A DNA stretch of 64,000 nt from Kutzneria sp. CA-103260 (GCF_018263855.1 NZ_CP073318.1:2480001-2544000); one strand, 5' to 3'. Shown: positions 1-10,584, numbered from the stretch's first letter. The notes: a model not told the origin generated them from the letters alone. Program-made: numbers and translations.

Positions 1-1423
1 CGGTGGCGGGGTCGGCGGTCCGTACCCGCAGCTGCTTGAGCAGGATCACAGCGGCGGCGGAGACGGCGGTGCCGATCAGCAGCGCGAGCGTGAACAGCAG
101 CGGGCGGCCGATGAGCGGCAGGACGAAGATGCCACCGTGCGGGGCCCGCAGTGTGGCGCCGAAGGCCATCGACAGCGAGCCGGTGACGGCCGAGCCGAGC
201 ATCATCGACGGGATGACCCGGAACGGGTCGGCGGCGGCGAACGGGATCGCGCCCTCGGTGATGAACGACGCGCCGAGGAGCCACGCGGCCCGGCCGTTCT
301 CGCGTTCGGCCTCGGTGAACAGCTTCCTGCGCACGGTCGACGCGAGCGCCAGCGCCAGCGGCGGCACCATGCCGGCGCCCATCACCGCGGCCATGATCTG
401 TAGCGACCCCGTGGCGCCGGTGGTCAGGCCGCCGACGGCGAACGTGTAGGCCGCCTTGTTCACCGGACCGCCCATGTCGAAGGCCATCATCAGGCCGAGC
501 AGCGCGCCGAGCAGGACCGCGCTCACCCCGCTGAGGCTGTTCAGCCAGTGCGTGAGCCCGTCGGTCGCGGCGGCCATCGGCTTGCCGACGACCACGTACA
601 TCAGCACGCCCACGACGATCGAGCCGAGCAGCGGGTAGACCACGACCGGCATGATGCCGCGCACGGCCTTGGGCACCTGGACGCGCTTGAGCGCCATCAC
701 CACGCCACCGGCGAGCAGGCCGGCGACGAGGCCGCCGAGGAAGCCGGCGCCGACGGTCACCGCGACCGCCCCGCCGACGAACCCGGGCGCGATCGCGGGC
801 CGGTCGGCCATGGCGAAGGCGATGAACCCGGCCAGCACCGGCACCAGGAAGCCGAAGGCGGCGCTGCCGATCTGGAACATCAGCGCGGCCCAGCCGGCCA
901 CGGACCCGGCGTCGAAGTGCTCGGTGACCTTCGGCGCGCTGGTGATCTGGTAGCCGCCGAGCGCGAAGCTCAGCGCGATCAGCAGCCCGCCCGCGGCGAC
1001 GAACGGGATCAGGTAGCTGACGCCGGTCATCAGCCACTGCCGGATCCGCGTGCCGAGCCGGTCGTTGGCGCCGACCTTCGTGGTCAGCTCCGGACCGGCG
1101 GCCGGCGACGGCACGCCCGCCGCAGCCGCGGCCCTGGCCCGTTCGAACAGCCCGGCCGCGTCGTTGATGGCCTGTTTGACCGGCGCCTCGACGATCGGCT
1201 TGCCGGCGAACCGCTCCCGGCCCTGCACGGCGAGGTCGGCGGCGAAGATGACCGCGTCGGCGGCCGCGATGTCCTCGGCGGACAGCGGGGTCGACCCGGC
1301 CGAGCCCTGGGTCTCGACGACGACGGTGTCCCCGTTGGCCTTCGCGGTCTGCTCCAGGGACTCGGCGGCCATGTACGTGTGGGCGATGCCGGTCGGGCAC
1401 GCGGTGATGGCGACGAACTTCAA
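1..1423 (-). CDS. fruA: PTS fructose transporter subunit IIBC, 3' end outside window
   Basis: Membrane permease of the phosphotransferase system that imports fructose and phosphorylates it to fructose-1-phosphate. The reading frame is open from 1423 to the window edge (474 codons). The N-terminus is an EIIB domain with the phospho-acceptor cysteine at residue 9 in ITACPTGIAHTYMA. A linker near residue 100 leads into the hydrophobic EIIC domain, and the typical late EIIC motif PHGGIFVLP lies close to the window edge, so only a short C-terminal tail is missing. I place the start at TTG 1423: it lies one base after the EIIA stop and follows an AGGAGG ribosome-binding site at 1432-1437. It is the last visible gene of the fruR-fruK-EIIA-EIIBC operon. 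HPr is not in the window and may lie just beyond it. Confidence 0.93.
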   Translation of the reverse strand, partial: MKFVAITACPTGIAHTYMAAESLEQTAKANGDTVVVETQGSAGSTPLSAEDIAAADAVIFAADLAVQGRERFAGKPIVEAPVKQAINDAAGLFERARAAAAAGVPSPAAGPELTTKVGANDRLGTRIRQWLMTGVSYLIPFVAAGGLLIALSFALGGYQITSAPKVTEHFDAGSVAGWAALMFQIGSAAFGFLVPVLAGFIAFAMADRPAIAPGFVGGAVAVTVGAGFLGGLVAGLLAGGVVMALKRVQVPKAVRGIMPVVVYPLLGSIVVGVLMYVVVGKPMAAATDGLTHWLNSLSGVSAVLLGALLGLMMAFDMGGPVNKAAYTFAVGGLTTGATGSLQIMAAVMGAGMVPPLALALASTVRRKLFTEAERENGRAAWLLGASFITEGAIPFAAADPFRVIPSMMLGSAVTGSLSMAFGATLRAPHGGIFVLPLIGRPLLFTLALLIGTAVSAAAVILLKQLRVRTADPAT

Positions 1424-1424
1424 G

Positions 1425-1877
1425 TCAGGACACCTCCTGGCGGACGTAGTCGGCGACCGCCGCCGCGTCGCTCGCGTCGAGCAGGGTCTGTTTGAACTCG
1501 GTGCGCACCAGGCGGCGGGCGAGCGCGGCGAGGACGGTCATGTGCTCGGCGCCGCCGCCTTCGGGCGCGGCGATGAGGAAGATCAGCTTGGCCGGGCCGT
1601 CCGGCGCGCCGAAGTCGACGCCGGCCGGGCTGCGGCCGAAGGCGAGGGTCGGTGCGGTGACCGCGGCCGAGCGGCAGTGCGGGATGCCGATGCCGCCTTC
1701 GAGTCCGGTGGCCATCTGCGCCTCGCGCGCCTCGATGTTGGTGAGGAACAGTTCGATGTCGGTCACCCGGCCGGCGCGCACGAGGCGTTCGGCCAGCGAG
1801 CGGACGGCGGTGCGCCGATCCGGGGCGTCGAGCGTGAGGTCGACCAGGTCGGCGCTGATCAGGTCAGTGATGGTCAT
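1425..1877 (-). CDS. PTS fructose EIIA component
   Basis: Cytoplasmic phosphocarrier (150 aa) passing phosphate from HPr to the EIIB domain of the neighbouring permease. The motif GIGIPHCRS carries the phosphorylated histidine (about residue 67), as in EIIA-fructose domains, and the whole protein is one EIIA domain of normal size. Its start ATG overlaps the fruK stop by 4 nt (ATGA), and the EIIBC gene starts one base after its stop, so translation of the three genes is probably coupled. A separate EIIA beside a fused EIIBC is a common variant of the fruA arrangement. Confidence 0.93.
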   Translation of the reverse strand: MTITDLISADLVDLTLDAPDRRTAVRSLAERLVRAGRVTDIELFLTNIEAREAQMATGLEGGIGIPHCRSAAVTAPTLAFGRSPAGVDFGAPDGPAKLIFLIAAPEGGGAEHMTVLAALARRLVRTEFKQTLLDASDAAAVADYVRQEVS

Positions 1878-2818
1878 GCGGCGGCTCCGCTGAGGTTGAC
1901 GGTGGGGTCGGCGGCGAACAGGCGGACCGCGTCCGCGTGCACGTCCTGTGGGGTGGGCATGCGGCTGCCCTCCTGGGTGACCGCGGCGGTGCCGTAGGCG
2001 ACCGCGGTGCGCAGGGCCTGAGGGCCGGATCCGCCCGCGTGCAGGAATCCGGCGAGTGCGGCGTCTCCGGCGCCGACGGTGCTGCGCACAGCGACCAGCG
2101 GGCCGGCGGCGTGGTGGGGTTCGGCCGCGTCGACCAGCACCGCGCCGCGCGCGCCGAGGCTGACCAGCACGCTGCCGACGCCGCCGTCGATGAGTTCGCG
2201 GCAGAAGTCGACGACGTCGCCAAGCAGCGGCAGCGGCCGGCCGGCGAGTTCGGTCAGCTCGTCGAGGTTGGGCTTGAGCAGGTCCGGCCCGCCGGTGCAG
2301 GCGGCGGCCAGCGGTGCGCCGGAGGAGTCGACGGCGACCTGGGCACCGACCTCGTGGGCGAGTCGGGTGAGGCGGGCGTAGAAGTCGGCGGGCACCCCGG
2401 CGGGCAGGCTGCCGCAGCAGACCAGCCAGCTGCCGCGGCCGGCCAGTTCGACGGCCCGGCGTTCGAGAGCCGCGAGCTCGGCGGGGGAGATCTCCGGGCC
2501 CGGTTCGTTGATCTTCGTGGTGGTGCCGTCCGCCTCGACGATGGTGATGTTGCTGCGGGTCGTGCCGGCGATCGGCACCGCGACGACCGGAACGCCTTCC
2601 GGGGCAAGGAGATCGGCCAGCCGATCGCCGACCGTGCCGCCTGCGGGCAGCAGCGCGACGGTCGGCGTGCCGGCCGCGGTGAGCGCGCGAGCCACGTTCA
2701 CGCCCTTGCCTCCGGGGTCGAGCCGCACGCGGGAGGCGCGCAGGACCTCGCCGCGGCGCAGCTCGGGCACCGTCGCCGTGCGGTCGAGGCTGGGGTTCGG
2801 CGTCAGCGTGACGATCAT
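1874..2818 (-). CDS. fruK: 1-phosphofructokinase
   Basis: ATP-dependent kinase (314 aa) converting the fructose-1-phosphate delivered by the PTS to fructose-1,6-bisphosphate. PfkB/ribokinase family signatures are present: the N-terminal glycine-rich motif GGKGVNVARAL (about residues 37-47), and the C-terminal STVGAGDAALAGF with the catalytic aspartate in GAGD (about residue 250). Length is normal for FruK. The start ATG overlaps the upstream fruR stop by 4 nt and the stop overlaps the EIIA start by 4 nt, which places it firmly in the fru operon. Confidence 0.95.
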   Translation of the reverse strand: MIVTLTPNPSLDRTATVPELRRGEVLRASRVRLDPGGKGVNVARALTAAGTPTVALLPAGGTVGDRLADLLAPEGVPVVAVPIAGTTRSNITIVEADGTTTKINEPGPEISPAELAALERRAVELAGRGSWLVCCGSLPAGVPADFYARLTRLAHEVGAQVAVDSSGAPLAAACTGGPDLLKPNLDELTELAGRPLPLLGDVVDFCRELIDGGVGSVLVSLGARGAVLVDAAEPHHAAGPLVAVRSTVGAGDAALAGFLHAGGSGPQALRTAVAYGTAAVTQEGSRMPTPQDVHADAVRLFAADPTVNLSGAAA

Positions 2819-3576
2819 GCGAGCACCACCTGCGGCCCGCCGTCCTCCAGTTCGGAGACGACGCCGGCGTCCAGGCCGCGGTCGGTGACCAGCACGTCGA
2901 TCTCGGCGAGCGTGGCGAAGCGGCTGAGCTGGTCGGCGCCGTACTTGCTGTGGTCGGCGAGCAGGACGCGCTGGCGGGCGGCGGTGACCGCGGCCGCCTT
3001 GACCGCCGCCTCGGCGATGTCCGGCGTCGTGCAGCCGTGCTCGACCGAAAAGCCGTTCGTGCCGAGGAAAGCGACGTCGACGAGCAGGCCGCCGAGGGCG
3101 TGCAGGGTCCAGGATTCGACGGCGGCGAGCGTGGTGCCGCGGACGCGGCCGCCCAGCATGTGCAGGGTGACGCCGGGACGGGTGGCGAGGATCGAGGCGA
3201 TCGGGATCGAGTTGGTGATCACGGTCAGGTCGCGGTCGGTGGGCAGCAGCGTGGCCAGTCGGCTGGTGGTGGTGCCGGCGTCGAGCAGCACCGAGCCGCG
3301 GTCGGGCACCAGGTCCAGCGCGGCCCGGGCGATTGCGTCCTTCTCGGCGGCGTTGGTCTGGTCGCGCTGGGCGACCTCGGGCTCGAAGTCCAGTCGGTCG
3401 ATGGCGACCGCGCCGCCGTAGACGCGGCGCACCAGGCCCTGGCGTTCGAGCGTGCCCAGGTCGCGGCGGATCGTCTCGGGCGCGACGCCCAGTTCGGCGG
3501 CCAGATCGGCCACGTCGACCCGGCCGTCTCGCCGTGCTCGCTGCGCCAGGAGCTGATGCCGTTCGGCGGCGTACAT
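2815..3576 (-). CDS. fruR: DeoR-family regulator of the fructose operon
   Basis: Transcription factor of 253 aa. The N-terminal DeoR helix-turn-helix (about residues 20-50, VAPETIRRDLGTLERQG) is followed by a DeoRC sugar-phosphate sensor domain with the signature DAGTTTSRLA near residue 100. It is the first gene of the fru operon and is divergent from ptsI, so it most likely represses both sides from the 100-bp intergenic region and is released by fructose-1-phosphate or a related ester. That regulatory role is inferred from position and family. Confidence 0.9.
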   Translation of the reverse strand: MYAAERHQLLAQRARRDGRVDVADLAAELGVAPETIRRDLGTLERQGLVRRVYGGAVAIDRLDFEPEVAQRDQTNAAEKDAIARAALDLVPDRGSVLLDAGTTTSRLATLLPTDRDLTVITNSIPIASILATRPGVTLHMLGGRVRGTTLAAVESWTLHALGGLLVDVAFLGTNGFSVEHGCTTPDIAEAAVKAAAVTAARQRVLLADHSKYGADQLSRFATLAEIDVLVTDRGLDAGVVSELEDGGPQVVLA

Positions 3577-3676
3577 GCCCGTTCCCCTCCAGTATCTGCC
3601 TGTTGTCGTTTGATTGTGCCCGTTGTTACCTTACTGTCAATCCCCAGTTACTAGATCATTCCTTCCGGAGGTCGCC
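3577..3676. promoter_or_regulatory. Divergent fruR/ptsI control region
   Basis: A 100-bp gap between the two divergent genes. It contains two TTGTT-type elements (about 3602-3606 and 3623-3627) around GTTTGATTG, resembling DeoR-family sugar operators, and a GGAGG ribosome-binding site at 3667-3671 serving ptsI. No exact operator is claimed. Confidence 0.45.
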
Positions 3677-5287
3677 GTGACGTGTCTGCGTGGAGTCGGA
3701 GTCAGCCCCGGTCGAGCCCGAGGACCGGTCGCGGTTGTGGCCGCTGAGCTGGCAGAACCCGCCTCCGGGCCGGCTCCCGGCGATCTCGTGGCCGAAGCGG
3801 GCCGGATCGGGCCCGCCGCGGCGACGGTGGCCGCCCGGTTGTCCGATCGTGCCCGTTCCGTGTCCGGTGACGCCCGGTCTGTCCTGGTGACCACCGCTGC
3901 GATGGCCGAGGACCCGGCCCTGGTCCGGGCCGCCGAGCGGCTCGTGGCCGAACCCGGGCTGCCCGCGCCGCGCGCGGTGTGGGAGGCGGCCGGGCAGTTC
4001 ATCGCCGCGCTGCGGGCGGCCGGCGGGTACCTGGCCGAGCGGACACGCGACGTCGCGGACGTCCGCGACCGGATCGTCGCCGAGTTGCTCGGCGTGACCC
4101 CGCCGGGCGTGCCGGAGTTGACCGCGCCCAGCGTGCTTGTCGCGCGGGACCTCGCCCCGGCCGACACCGCCGGGCTGGATCCGGCCCGGGTGCTCGCCGT
4201 TGTGACCGAGGAGGGCGGGCCGACCAGCCACACCGCCATCTTGGCTCGGGCCCGGGGCATTCCGGCCGTCGTCGCGTGCGCCGGCGTGCTCGGCCTCGAC
4301 GCGCCGGGCCTGGAAGTCGACGGAAACGCCGGCACTGTCGAGGTTTCTGATGGAAGCGTGCGAGCCGCCGGGCCCAGGTCGCGGCAGCAGTGGGACGGCG
4401 TCGGCAAGCTGGCCGACGGTCACCCGATCAAGCTGCTGGCCAATGTCGGATCTGCGGCCGACGCTCGCGCGGCCGTGGCGGCGGGAGCCGAAGGAATCGG
4501 GTTGTTCCGCACGGAGTTCTGCTACCTCGCCGCCACCGGCGAACCGACGGTCGCCGACCAGCGCGCAGCCTACGCGGCGGTGCTCGCGCCGTTCGCCGGA
4601 AAGCCCGTCGTCGTCCGGACGCTGGATGCCGGCTCGGACAAGCCGATGGCGTTCCTGCCCGCGGCGGACGAGCCCAACCCGGCCCTCGGCGTCCGCGGCC
4701 TGCGGGTCGCGTTCCAGCGTCCCGACCTGATCGACCGCCAGCTGTCCGCCATCGCCGCCGCGGCGGACACCGGCGCGGAGGTGTCGGTGATGGCGCCGAT
4801 GGTCGCCACCGCCGCCGAAGCCCGTTGGTTCGCCGAGCGGGCCCGGACCGCAGGGATCGCCCGGGTCGGGGTGATGATCGAGGTTCCGGCGGCCGCGCTC
4901 GCCGCCACCGAAATCCTCGCGGAGGTCGACTTCGTCTCGATCGGCACCAACGACCTCGCCCAGTACGTGTTCGCCGCGGACCGGCAACTTGGCGCGGTGG
5001 CCGCGTTGAACGACCCGTGGCAGCCGGCGTTGCTCCGGCTGGTCGCGATGGTCGCCGAAGCCGCGTCGAAAGCCGGCAAGCCCGCCGGCGTCTGCGGGGA
5101 GGCCGCGGCGGATCCCGCGCTCGCCCCGGTGCTGGCTGGGCTCGGGCTGACCAGCCTGTCGATGAATTCCGTGGCGCTACCGGCGGTGGGCACGGCCCTG
5201 GCTGGTGTCGACCTCAAGGCGTGCCGCGACCGCGCGACGGACGCGGTGGCCGCCGCCGATCCGGAGGCGGCCCCGCGCCGAAGGTGA
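3677..5287 (+). CDS. ptsI: PTS enzyme I (PEP-protein phosphotransferase)
   Basis: Soluble first enzyme of the phosphotransferase system. It autophosphorylates from phosphoenolpyruvate and passes phosphate to HPr. I start it at GTG 3677, five bases after GGAGG, giving 536 aa. The frame is open upstream to 3614, but that stretch overlaps the promoter. The swivelling domain has the active histidine 185 in GGPTSHTAIL. The C-terminal PEP-binding barrel has LRTEFCYLA-type and GTNDLAQYVFA motifs and the catalytic cysteine in GVCGEAAADP. It stands alone opposite the fru operon, so the locus supplies both general and fructose-specific PTS parts. Confidence 0.94.
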   Translation: MTCLRGVGVSPGRARGPVAVVAAELAEPASGPAPGDLVAEAGRIGPAAATVAARLSDRARSVSGDARSVLVTTAAMAEDPALVRAAERLVAEPGLPAPRAVWEAAGQFIAALRAAGGYLAERTRDVADVRDRIVAELLGVTPPGVPELTAPSVLVARDLAPADTAGLDPARVLAVVTEEGGPTSHTAILARARGIPAVVACAGVLGLDAPGLEVDGNAGTVEVSDGSVRAAGPRSRQQWDGVGKLADGHPIKLLANVGSAADARAAVAAGAEGIGLFRTEFCYLAATGEPTVADQRAAYAAVLAPFAGKPVVVRTLDAGSDKPMAFLPAADEPNPALGVRGLRVAFQRPDLIDRQLSAIAAAADTGAEVSVMAPMVATAAEARWFAERARTAGIARVGVMIEVPAAALAATEILAEVDFVSIGTNDLAQYVFAADRQLGAVAALNDPWQPALLRLVAMVAEAASKAGKPAGVCGEAAADPALAPVLAGLGLTSLSMNSVALPAVGTALAGVDLKACRDRATDAVAAADPEAAPRRR

Positions 5288-5364
5288 GAAGGTCCACCAA
5301 CCGTCGTCTGCTGCTATCGCTCGGCGCCGGGCGCCGGAAGGAGGTGTCGGTCAGGTGGGGTTGG

Positions 5365-6643
<1,279 letters not shown>

Positions 6644-6939
6644 GCGTCGCCAGCCTGGACTTCTGCGAGAAGCGTTGTCAATCCGTGCGCCCAGGTAACC
6701 CGGGCCCCGGACGGCGGGCCGGGTGGCCTTGCCACCTCAAGGCCACAATCCCAGGTCCACAAAGGACAGCTGGGGTATGAAAGTTACCGACACGCGCGGA
6801 CAGAGTACGCCGCACCAGCCTGATCTTCCTCCGGTGTCGGCGCCCGTGACGGTCTGGGAGTCCATCAGCCCGGCGCTGGGATCGCGATCACGGCCGGTGT
6901 CGACGCGGACCCGCGTCCGCCACGTGCCATCCTGGTCCG

Positions 6940-7752
6940 GTGGGAATTCCGTTGCGGTCCTGGGCAGCAGCCGAGCCGGCCGGCGCCCGGTCGGTGTACC
7001 GGGAGTTCGTGCCGGCCCGCGCGGTCGCGGCAGCCGTAGCCTGCACGTGGCACGGCTCGGCGGGGTGGTCGAGGAACCTGAGGATCCTGCCGGACGGCTG
7101 TGCCGACCTGGTCTGGGAGGACACGGAACTGACCCTGGTGACCACGGGCGGTGAACCGGTGCGCTGGTTGTTGCCGGCGGCCGGGCGCAGCACGGGGTTG
7201 CGGCTACGCTGCGGCGGAGCGGGCAGCGTGTTGGGCGTGCCGATGTCCGAGCTGCCGACCGGGCGGATTCCCTTGACCACGCTGTGGGGCGACACGGCTC
7301 GGCGGGCCGAGGAGATGCTGGCGTCGAGCACGTCACAGCGGCGGGTGCTGGAGATGCTGATCGCCGAGCGGCTGGCGGCCGGGTTCGAGCCGGAGCGGTC
7401 GGCGTACGCGGCGGTGCGCGGGCTGGGCGTGACCGCCGCGAGCGTCGAAAACGTGGCCGATGACCTGGGGATCAGCGAGCGCGGTCTGCGCCGGCGGGTG
7501 CGCGACGAGGTCGGCTGCGGCCCGAAGCAGCTGCATCGGGTGCTGCGGTTCAACCGGTTCGTGCGCCGGATTCCGGCGTTGGCGGCCGGCCGAACCTCAC
7601 TGGCGGCGGTGGCGGCCGACCTGGGCTATGCCGACCAATCCCACTTGGGCCGGGAATGCCGGCGGCTGGGCGGGTCCTCGCCGGCGGCGATGATCCGCAG
7701 CTGGTCCCGGCAGGACGGCGTGTCCGAAAGGTTCCAGACACGGCGACCGTGA
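6940..7752 (+). CDS. AraC-family transcriptional regulator with DUF6597-like sensor
   Basis: A 270-aa regulator starting at GTG 6940. The N-terminal half (SVYREFVPARAVAAAVACTW, ILPDGCADLVW) matches the DUF6597-type domain often fused to AraC DNA-binding regions. The C-terminal 100 residues hold the double helix-turn-helix, with LRRRVRDEVGCGPKQLHRVL and LAAVAADLGYADQSHLGREC. It is followed 18 bp later by a thioesterase-fold gene on the same strand, a likely partner or target. The ligand is unknown. Confidence 0.87.
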   Translation: MGIPLRSWAAAEPAGARSVYREFVPARAVAAAVACTWHGSAGWSRNLRILPDGCADLVWEDTELTLVTTGGEPVRWLLPAAGRSTGLRLRCGGAGSVLGVPMSELPTGRIPLTTLWGDTARRAEEMLASSTSQRRVLEMLIAERLAAGFEPERSAYAAVRGLGVTAASVENVADDLGISERGLRRRVRDEVGCGPKQLHRVLRFNRFVRRIPALAAGRTSLAAVAADLGYADQSHLGRECRRLGGSSPAAMIRSWSRQDGVSERFQTRRP

Positions 7753-7770
7753 GGATGCAGGATCGAGGGC

Positions 7771-8199
7771 ATGAGCTTCGACCCGTTCCGCACCACGATC
7801 GCCGTGCGCAGTGATGACCTGGATGTCAATGGTCACGTGCGCGGCCCGGCCTATCTGGCTTACGGCGACCACGCCCGCTGGGTCTGTCTGTCGGCCGCCG
7901 GGATCGATCCGAACCGGCTGCGGGCGCAGGGCATCGGCCCGGTGAACCTGGAGACCACGGTCCGGTTCCGGAGCGAGCTGACCGCGGGCGACGACGTCGA
8001 GGTGTCATGCGCGTTCCACTGGGGCGAGGGCAAGACTTCCCGGGTCGTGCAGCGGCTTCTCCGACCGGACGGCACGGTAGCCGCGGAGATCGAGAGCGTG
8101 TCCGGCCTGCTCGACCTGACCCGGCGGCGCCTGGTCGCCGACCCGACCCGGCACTGGCGGCGGATCGCCGCCAAGCCCGAGCTGCTGGGGTTGGCATGA
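7771..8199 (+). CDS. Thioesterase-superfamily (hot-dog) protein
   Basis: A single 4HBT-type hot-dog domain of 142 aa. The N-terminal pattern (V)RSDDLDVNGHV followed by YLAYGDHARW is the substrate-pocket signature of acyl-CoA/acyl-ACP thioesterases of the FadM/YbgC sort, with the Asp of DVNGH in the usual catalytic place. Substrate is not predictable. It follows the AraC regulator with an 18-bp gap and probably shares its transcript. The next gene downstream is a decayed DUF6817 gene. Confidence 0.85.
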   Translation: MSFDPFRTTIAVRSDDLDVNGHVRGPAYLAYGDHARWVCLSAAGIDPNRLRAQGIGPVNLETTVRFRSELTAGDDVEVSCAFHWGEGKTSRVVQRLLRPDGTVAAEIESVSGLLDLTRRRLVADPTRHWRRIAAKPELLGLA

Positions 8200-8500
8200 T
8201 CCGCGAGTTGTTGCGGCGCCGGCAACGACGAGGACGTTCAGCTCGCCGGGCTGTGTCACGCCGCCTACGGCACGGACGGCTTCGACAACGTCCTGTTTGA
8301 ACTGTCCGAACGCGACACACCGACCGAAGCCATTGGCCCGCAAGCGGAACAGCTGGTCTACCTATACGGCAGCTGCGACCGCCGCCGCACCTACCCGCCA
8401 CGGAGCCCATCGTGTTTCATGACCGGTTCACCGGCGGAACCGTTTCCCCGACTACGTCGCGGTGCGGGCGTTCATGGAGATCACCGTCACCAAAGGGTGA
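8197..8500 (+). pseudogene. Decayed DUF6817-type gene
   Basis: Pieces of one protein are spread over three frames. ELLRR lies in the first frame, then GLCHAAYGTDGF and AEQLVYLYGSCDRR in the second (about 8223-8410), then FHDRFTGG and finally DYVAVRAFMEITVTKG ending at a TGA near 8500 in another. The order and spacing match the DUF6817 family, whose function is unknown. At least three frameshifts make it non-functional. It begins at the thioesterase stop, so it was probably the next gene of that operon. Confidence 0.6.
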
Positions 8501-8601
8501 CCGTCGCTGGACTGCGGCCTTCGCGCTGACGACTAGGTCGGCAACGGCGAGCACGCAGGTGGGCGCCGGGATTCCCAGCGCCCACCGTTGTCAGCCGGAG
8601 G

Positions 8602-9249
8602 TCAGCTCTGTCCGAGCAGGCCCTTCATCTCGGTGATCTCAGCTTGCTGGCCGTCGATGATCTTCTGGGCCAGCGTCTTGGCGTCGGCGCTGGTGCCCTG
8701 GGTGAGTTCGGTCTTGGCCATGTCGATGGCGCCCTGGTGGTGCTGCACCATCATCTGGAGCCACATCGTGTCGAAGTCGCCGCCCTTGAGGGCCTGCAGT
8801 TTGGCCATGTCGGCGTCGCTCATCATGCCGGGCATCGGTTGACCGTCGCCCATGCCCGGCATGGTCGAGGTGGTCGGCGTGCTGCTCATACCTGGCATGG
8901 CGCCCGTGCTCGTGGTCGCCGATGCCGCGCCCCACTGGTTCAGCCAGGCGGTCATCTGCTGGATCTCGGGGTCCTGGGCCTTCTCGATCCGGCCGGCGAG
9001 GTCGGTGACCTTGGCGTTGGTGGTGCGGCTGGACACCAGCTTGGCCATGGCGAGCGCCTGCTGGTGGTGCGGGATCATCTGCTGCGCGAAGGAGACGTCG
9101 GCGTTGCTGTGATCACTGTGCTGGGCGGCGGAGGTGGTCGTGCTGGTCATCCCCGCCATGCCGCTGGTGGTGTTGCCGCCACACGCGGTGAGCACGGTGC
9201 CGAGGGCCAGGACGGCAAGCGCCGCCCCGACCAGGGTCTTGCTGGTCAC
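8602..9249 (-). CDS. DUF305 lipoprotein, copper-handling type
   Basis: Exported lipoprotein of 215 aa. The signal peptide ends in the lipobox VLTAC (Cys about residue 23). Two DUF305 ferritin-like helical units follow: SFAQQMIPHHQQALAMAK near residue 53 and MWLQMMVQHHQGAIDMAK near residue 163, each with the paired histidines typical of the family. A Met-rich segment between them (repeats of MPGM) suggests copper binding. DUF305 proteins are commonly found with copper resistance genes, and the DUF6153 gene upstream on the same strand fits that setting. Exact role unproven. Confidence 0.9.
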   Translation of the reverse strand: MTSKTLVGAALAVLALGTVLTACGGNTTSGMAGMTSTTTSAAQHSDHSNADVSFAQQMIPHHQQALAMAKLVSSRTTNAKVTDLAGRIEKAQDPEIQQMTAWLNQWGAASATTSTGAMPGMSSTPTTSTMPGMGDGQPMPGMMSDADMAKLQALKGGDFDTMWLQMMVQHHQGAIDMAKTELTQGTSADAKTLAQKIIDGQQAEITEMKGLLGQS

Positions 9250-9338
9250 GATTGGTCCTCACGATCTCAAGTCGTCTTTCGGCCTGGGACTCGATGTGCG
9301 GCGCGCCGCTCGGAAGGCGACACGTGGCACTGGTCCTG

Positions 9339-9737
9339 TCACAGCCGCAGGACACACAGAGACGCGAGAACATCGTCGACACACAGAGGCGGTGGCCCCC
9401 GCCCGAACCGCGCAGTCATCGTCTGCCGGCCACCACGTTCGGCAGCAGTCCGACCACGCCGCCACAACAGCCACCCGATGGCCAGACCGGCAACGGCGAC
9501 CAGCACGGCGAGGCACAGGTGCATCATGTCGTGACCGTGCCCGGACGAGTCGTGGTCCGGGCAGCACGGCGAGTCCGCCACCGGCATGCCCTGCGCCGAC
9601 GCGCCCGCCATCGTCACCGACTCGTGGGATGGGTGCCCCGGGTCGTGGGCGACCAGGCTGTGCATGCACAGCAGCCCGAACACGAGCGCGGCCAGCAATG
9701 CCCATCGCAGGGCTGCCGGACGCGCCGAGGAAACCAC
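9339..9737 (-). CDS. DUF6153-like membrane protein
   Basis: A small protein of 132 aa if started at GTG 9737. GTG 9770 is an equally possible start. It has one hydrophobic helix (LRWALLAALVFGLLCMHSL), a His/Met/Cys-rich stretch (MPVADSPCCPDHDSSGHGHD) that could bind metal, a second membrane helix (LCLAVLVAVAGLAIGWLLW), and the family-typical terminal ending LCVLRL. DUF6153 proteins have no known function but often stand next to DUF305 genes, as here (90 bp apart). A role in copper handling is an inference from this pairing. Confidence 0.7.
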   Translation of the reverse strand: MVSSARPAALRWALLAALVFGLLCMHSLVAHDPGHPSHESVTMAGASAQGMPVADSPCCPDHDSSGHGHDMMHLCLAVLVAVAGLAIGWLLWRRGRTAAERGGRQTMTARFGRGPPPLCVDDVLASLCVLRL

Positions 9738-9999
9738 GCCTCCACCGTAAGCCCCGCGCCGTCTGCTCACCGCGCCGGGGTGATCGGGTGTCGCCGACAC
9801 GACATTGGGTACGGGGTGGGCGGCCACGTGGTTCACCGATGTGGTCATGCCCCGTGGCGGTCGCGGCTGTGGTTGTGGTCGGCATGTCCTACGTGACTGG
9901 CCATCGCGTGCGGGGAGCAGGGTCGGTGCCCGGGTGAACCCACGCTCGCGGAAATCGTCGATGGCGAGGACCGCGGTGGTGGTCGTGGCAGGCATTCCC

Positions 10000-10185
10000 C
10001 TTCAGCAGCGTCGAATTCGGCGCTGCCAGCGGCCGGCGCCTGGTCCTGGCCGAGGGACGACACCGGTGACGTCGGGGTCGCTCGCGGCCCAGTCGTGGGC
10101 CGTTCCGGCCGTGGCGAGGAAGTTGATGTGGCAGCGCGGACGACGCCTGGTGGTCCGCAACGGTCACCACCAGGCCCGCACCGTG
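10000..10185 (-). pseudogene. Possible alkylmercury-lyase-like gene fragment
   Basis: In one leftward frame the stretch CHINFLATAGTAHDWAASD followed by VTGVVLGQDQA resembles the C-terminus of MerB-type organomercurial lyases. A preceding piece (GLVVTVAD) is in another frame. The flanks 9771-9999 and 10186-10347 show no sound gene: only short His-rich leftward frames such as MASHVGHADHNHSRD. The match is by eye and weak. Confidence 0.3.
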
Positions 10186-10347
10186 GTCACCGCGCCGCGC
10201 GTCAACGACCGGCGTATCGACGCGCCACCGGCGAGCGAAAGCAGTTCTCCTTCCCGGCTGCCCGGCACCCGCGCTGCTGGGTCCACAAAGCCCGTAATGC
10301 CACAAACTGTCCTCCGAAGTCCGCACAGCCAGGTGCGACGAAGGTGA

Positions 10348-10584
10348 AGCAGGAGATCTACAACTCCGATCGAGTCGACGTTCTCCACGGTCGAGCTGCG
10401 GACGAAGGTCACTCGTGGCGCCGGCAGCCCCGCTGCGGCCCTGGCAATGGTGTTCAAGCTCGTCGAGTCACCCCAGGCCCGCTGGCGGGCGATCACTGGA
10501 GCCCACCTGGTCGCCTTGGTTCGTTCCGGCGCGAGGTTCGAGAACGGCATCCTGGTCGAACGGACGCAACCCACCGCCGCCTGA
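10348..10584 (+). pseudogene. IS256-family transposase, C-terminal remnant
   Basis: A frame without start codon, entered directly after a TGA at 10345. It encodes 78 residues beginning TTPIESTFSTVELRTKV and ending ARFENGILVER...PTAA. This is the characteristic IS256 C-terminus, including the ESTF and RTKVT...GAGS blocks. About 80% of the transposase, including most of the DDE core, is missing. Confidence 0.75.

Noticed and set aside
548..1495. Rightward frames of about 315 codons over the PTS permease
   Set aside because: Shadows of the EIIBC gene, which is itself recognised by its EIIB and EIIC motifs.
9889..10326. Leftward 145-codon frame
   Set aside because: His/Arg/Pro-rich. It mixes several frames of decayed sequence, and only the short mercury-lyase-like stretch resembles a protein.
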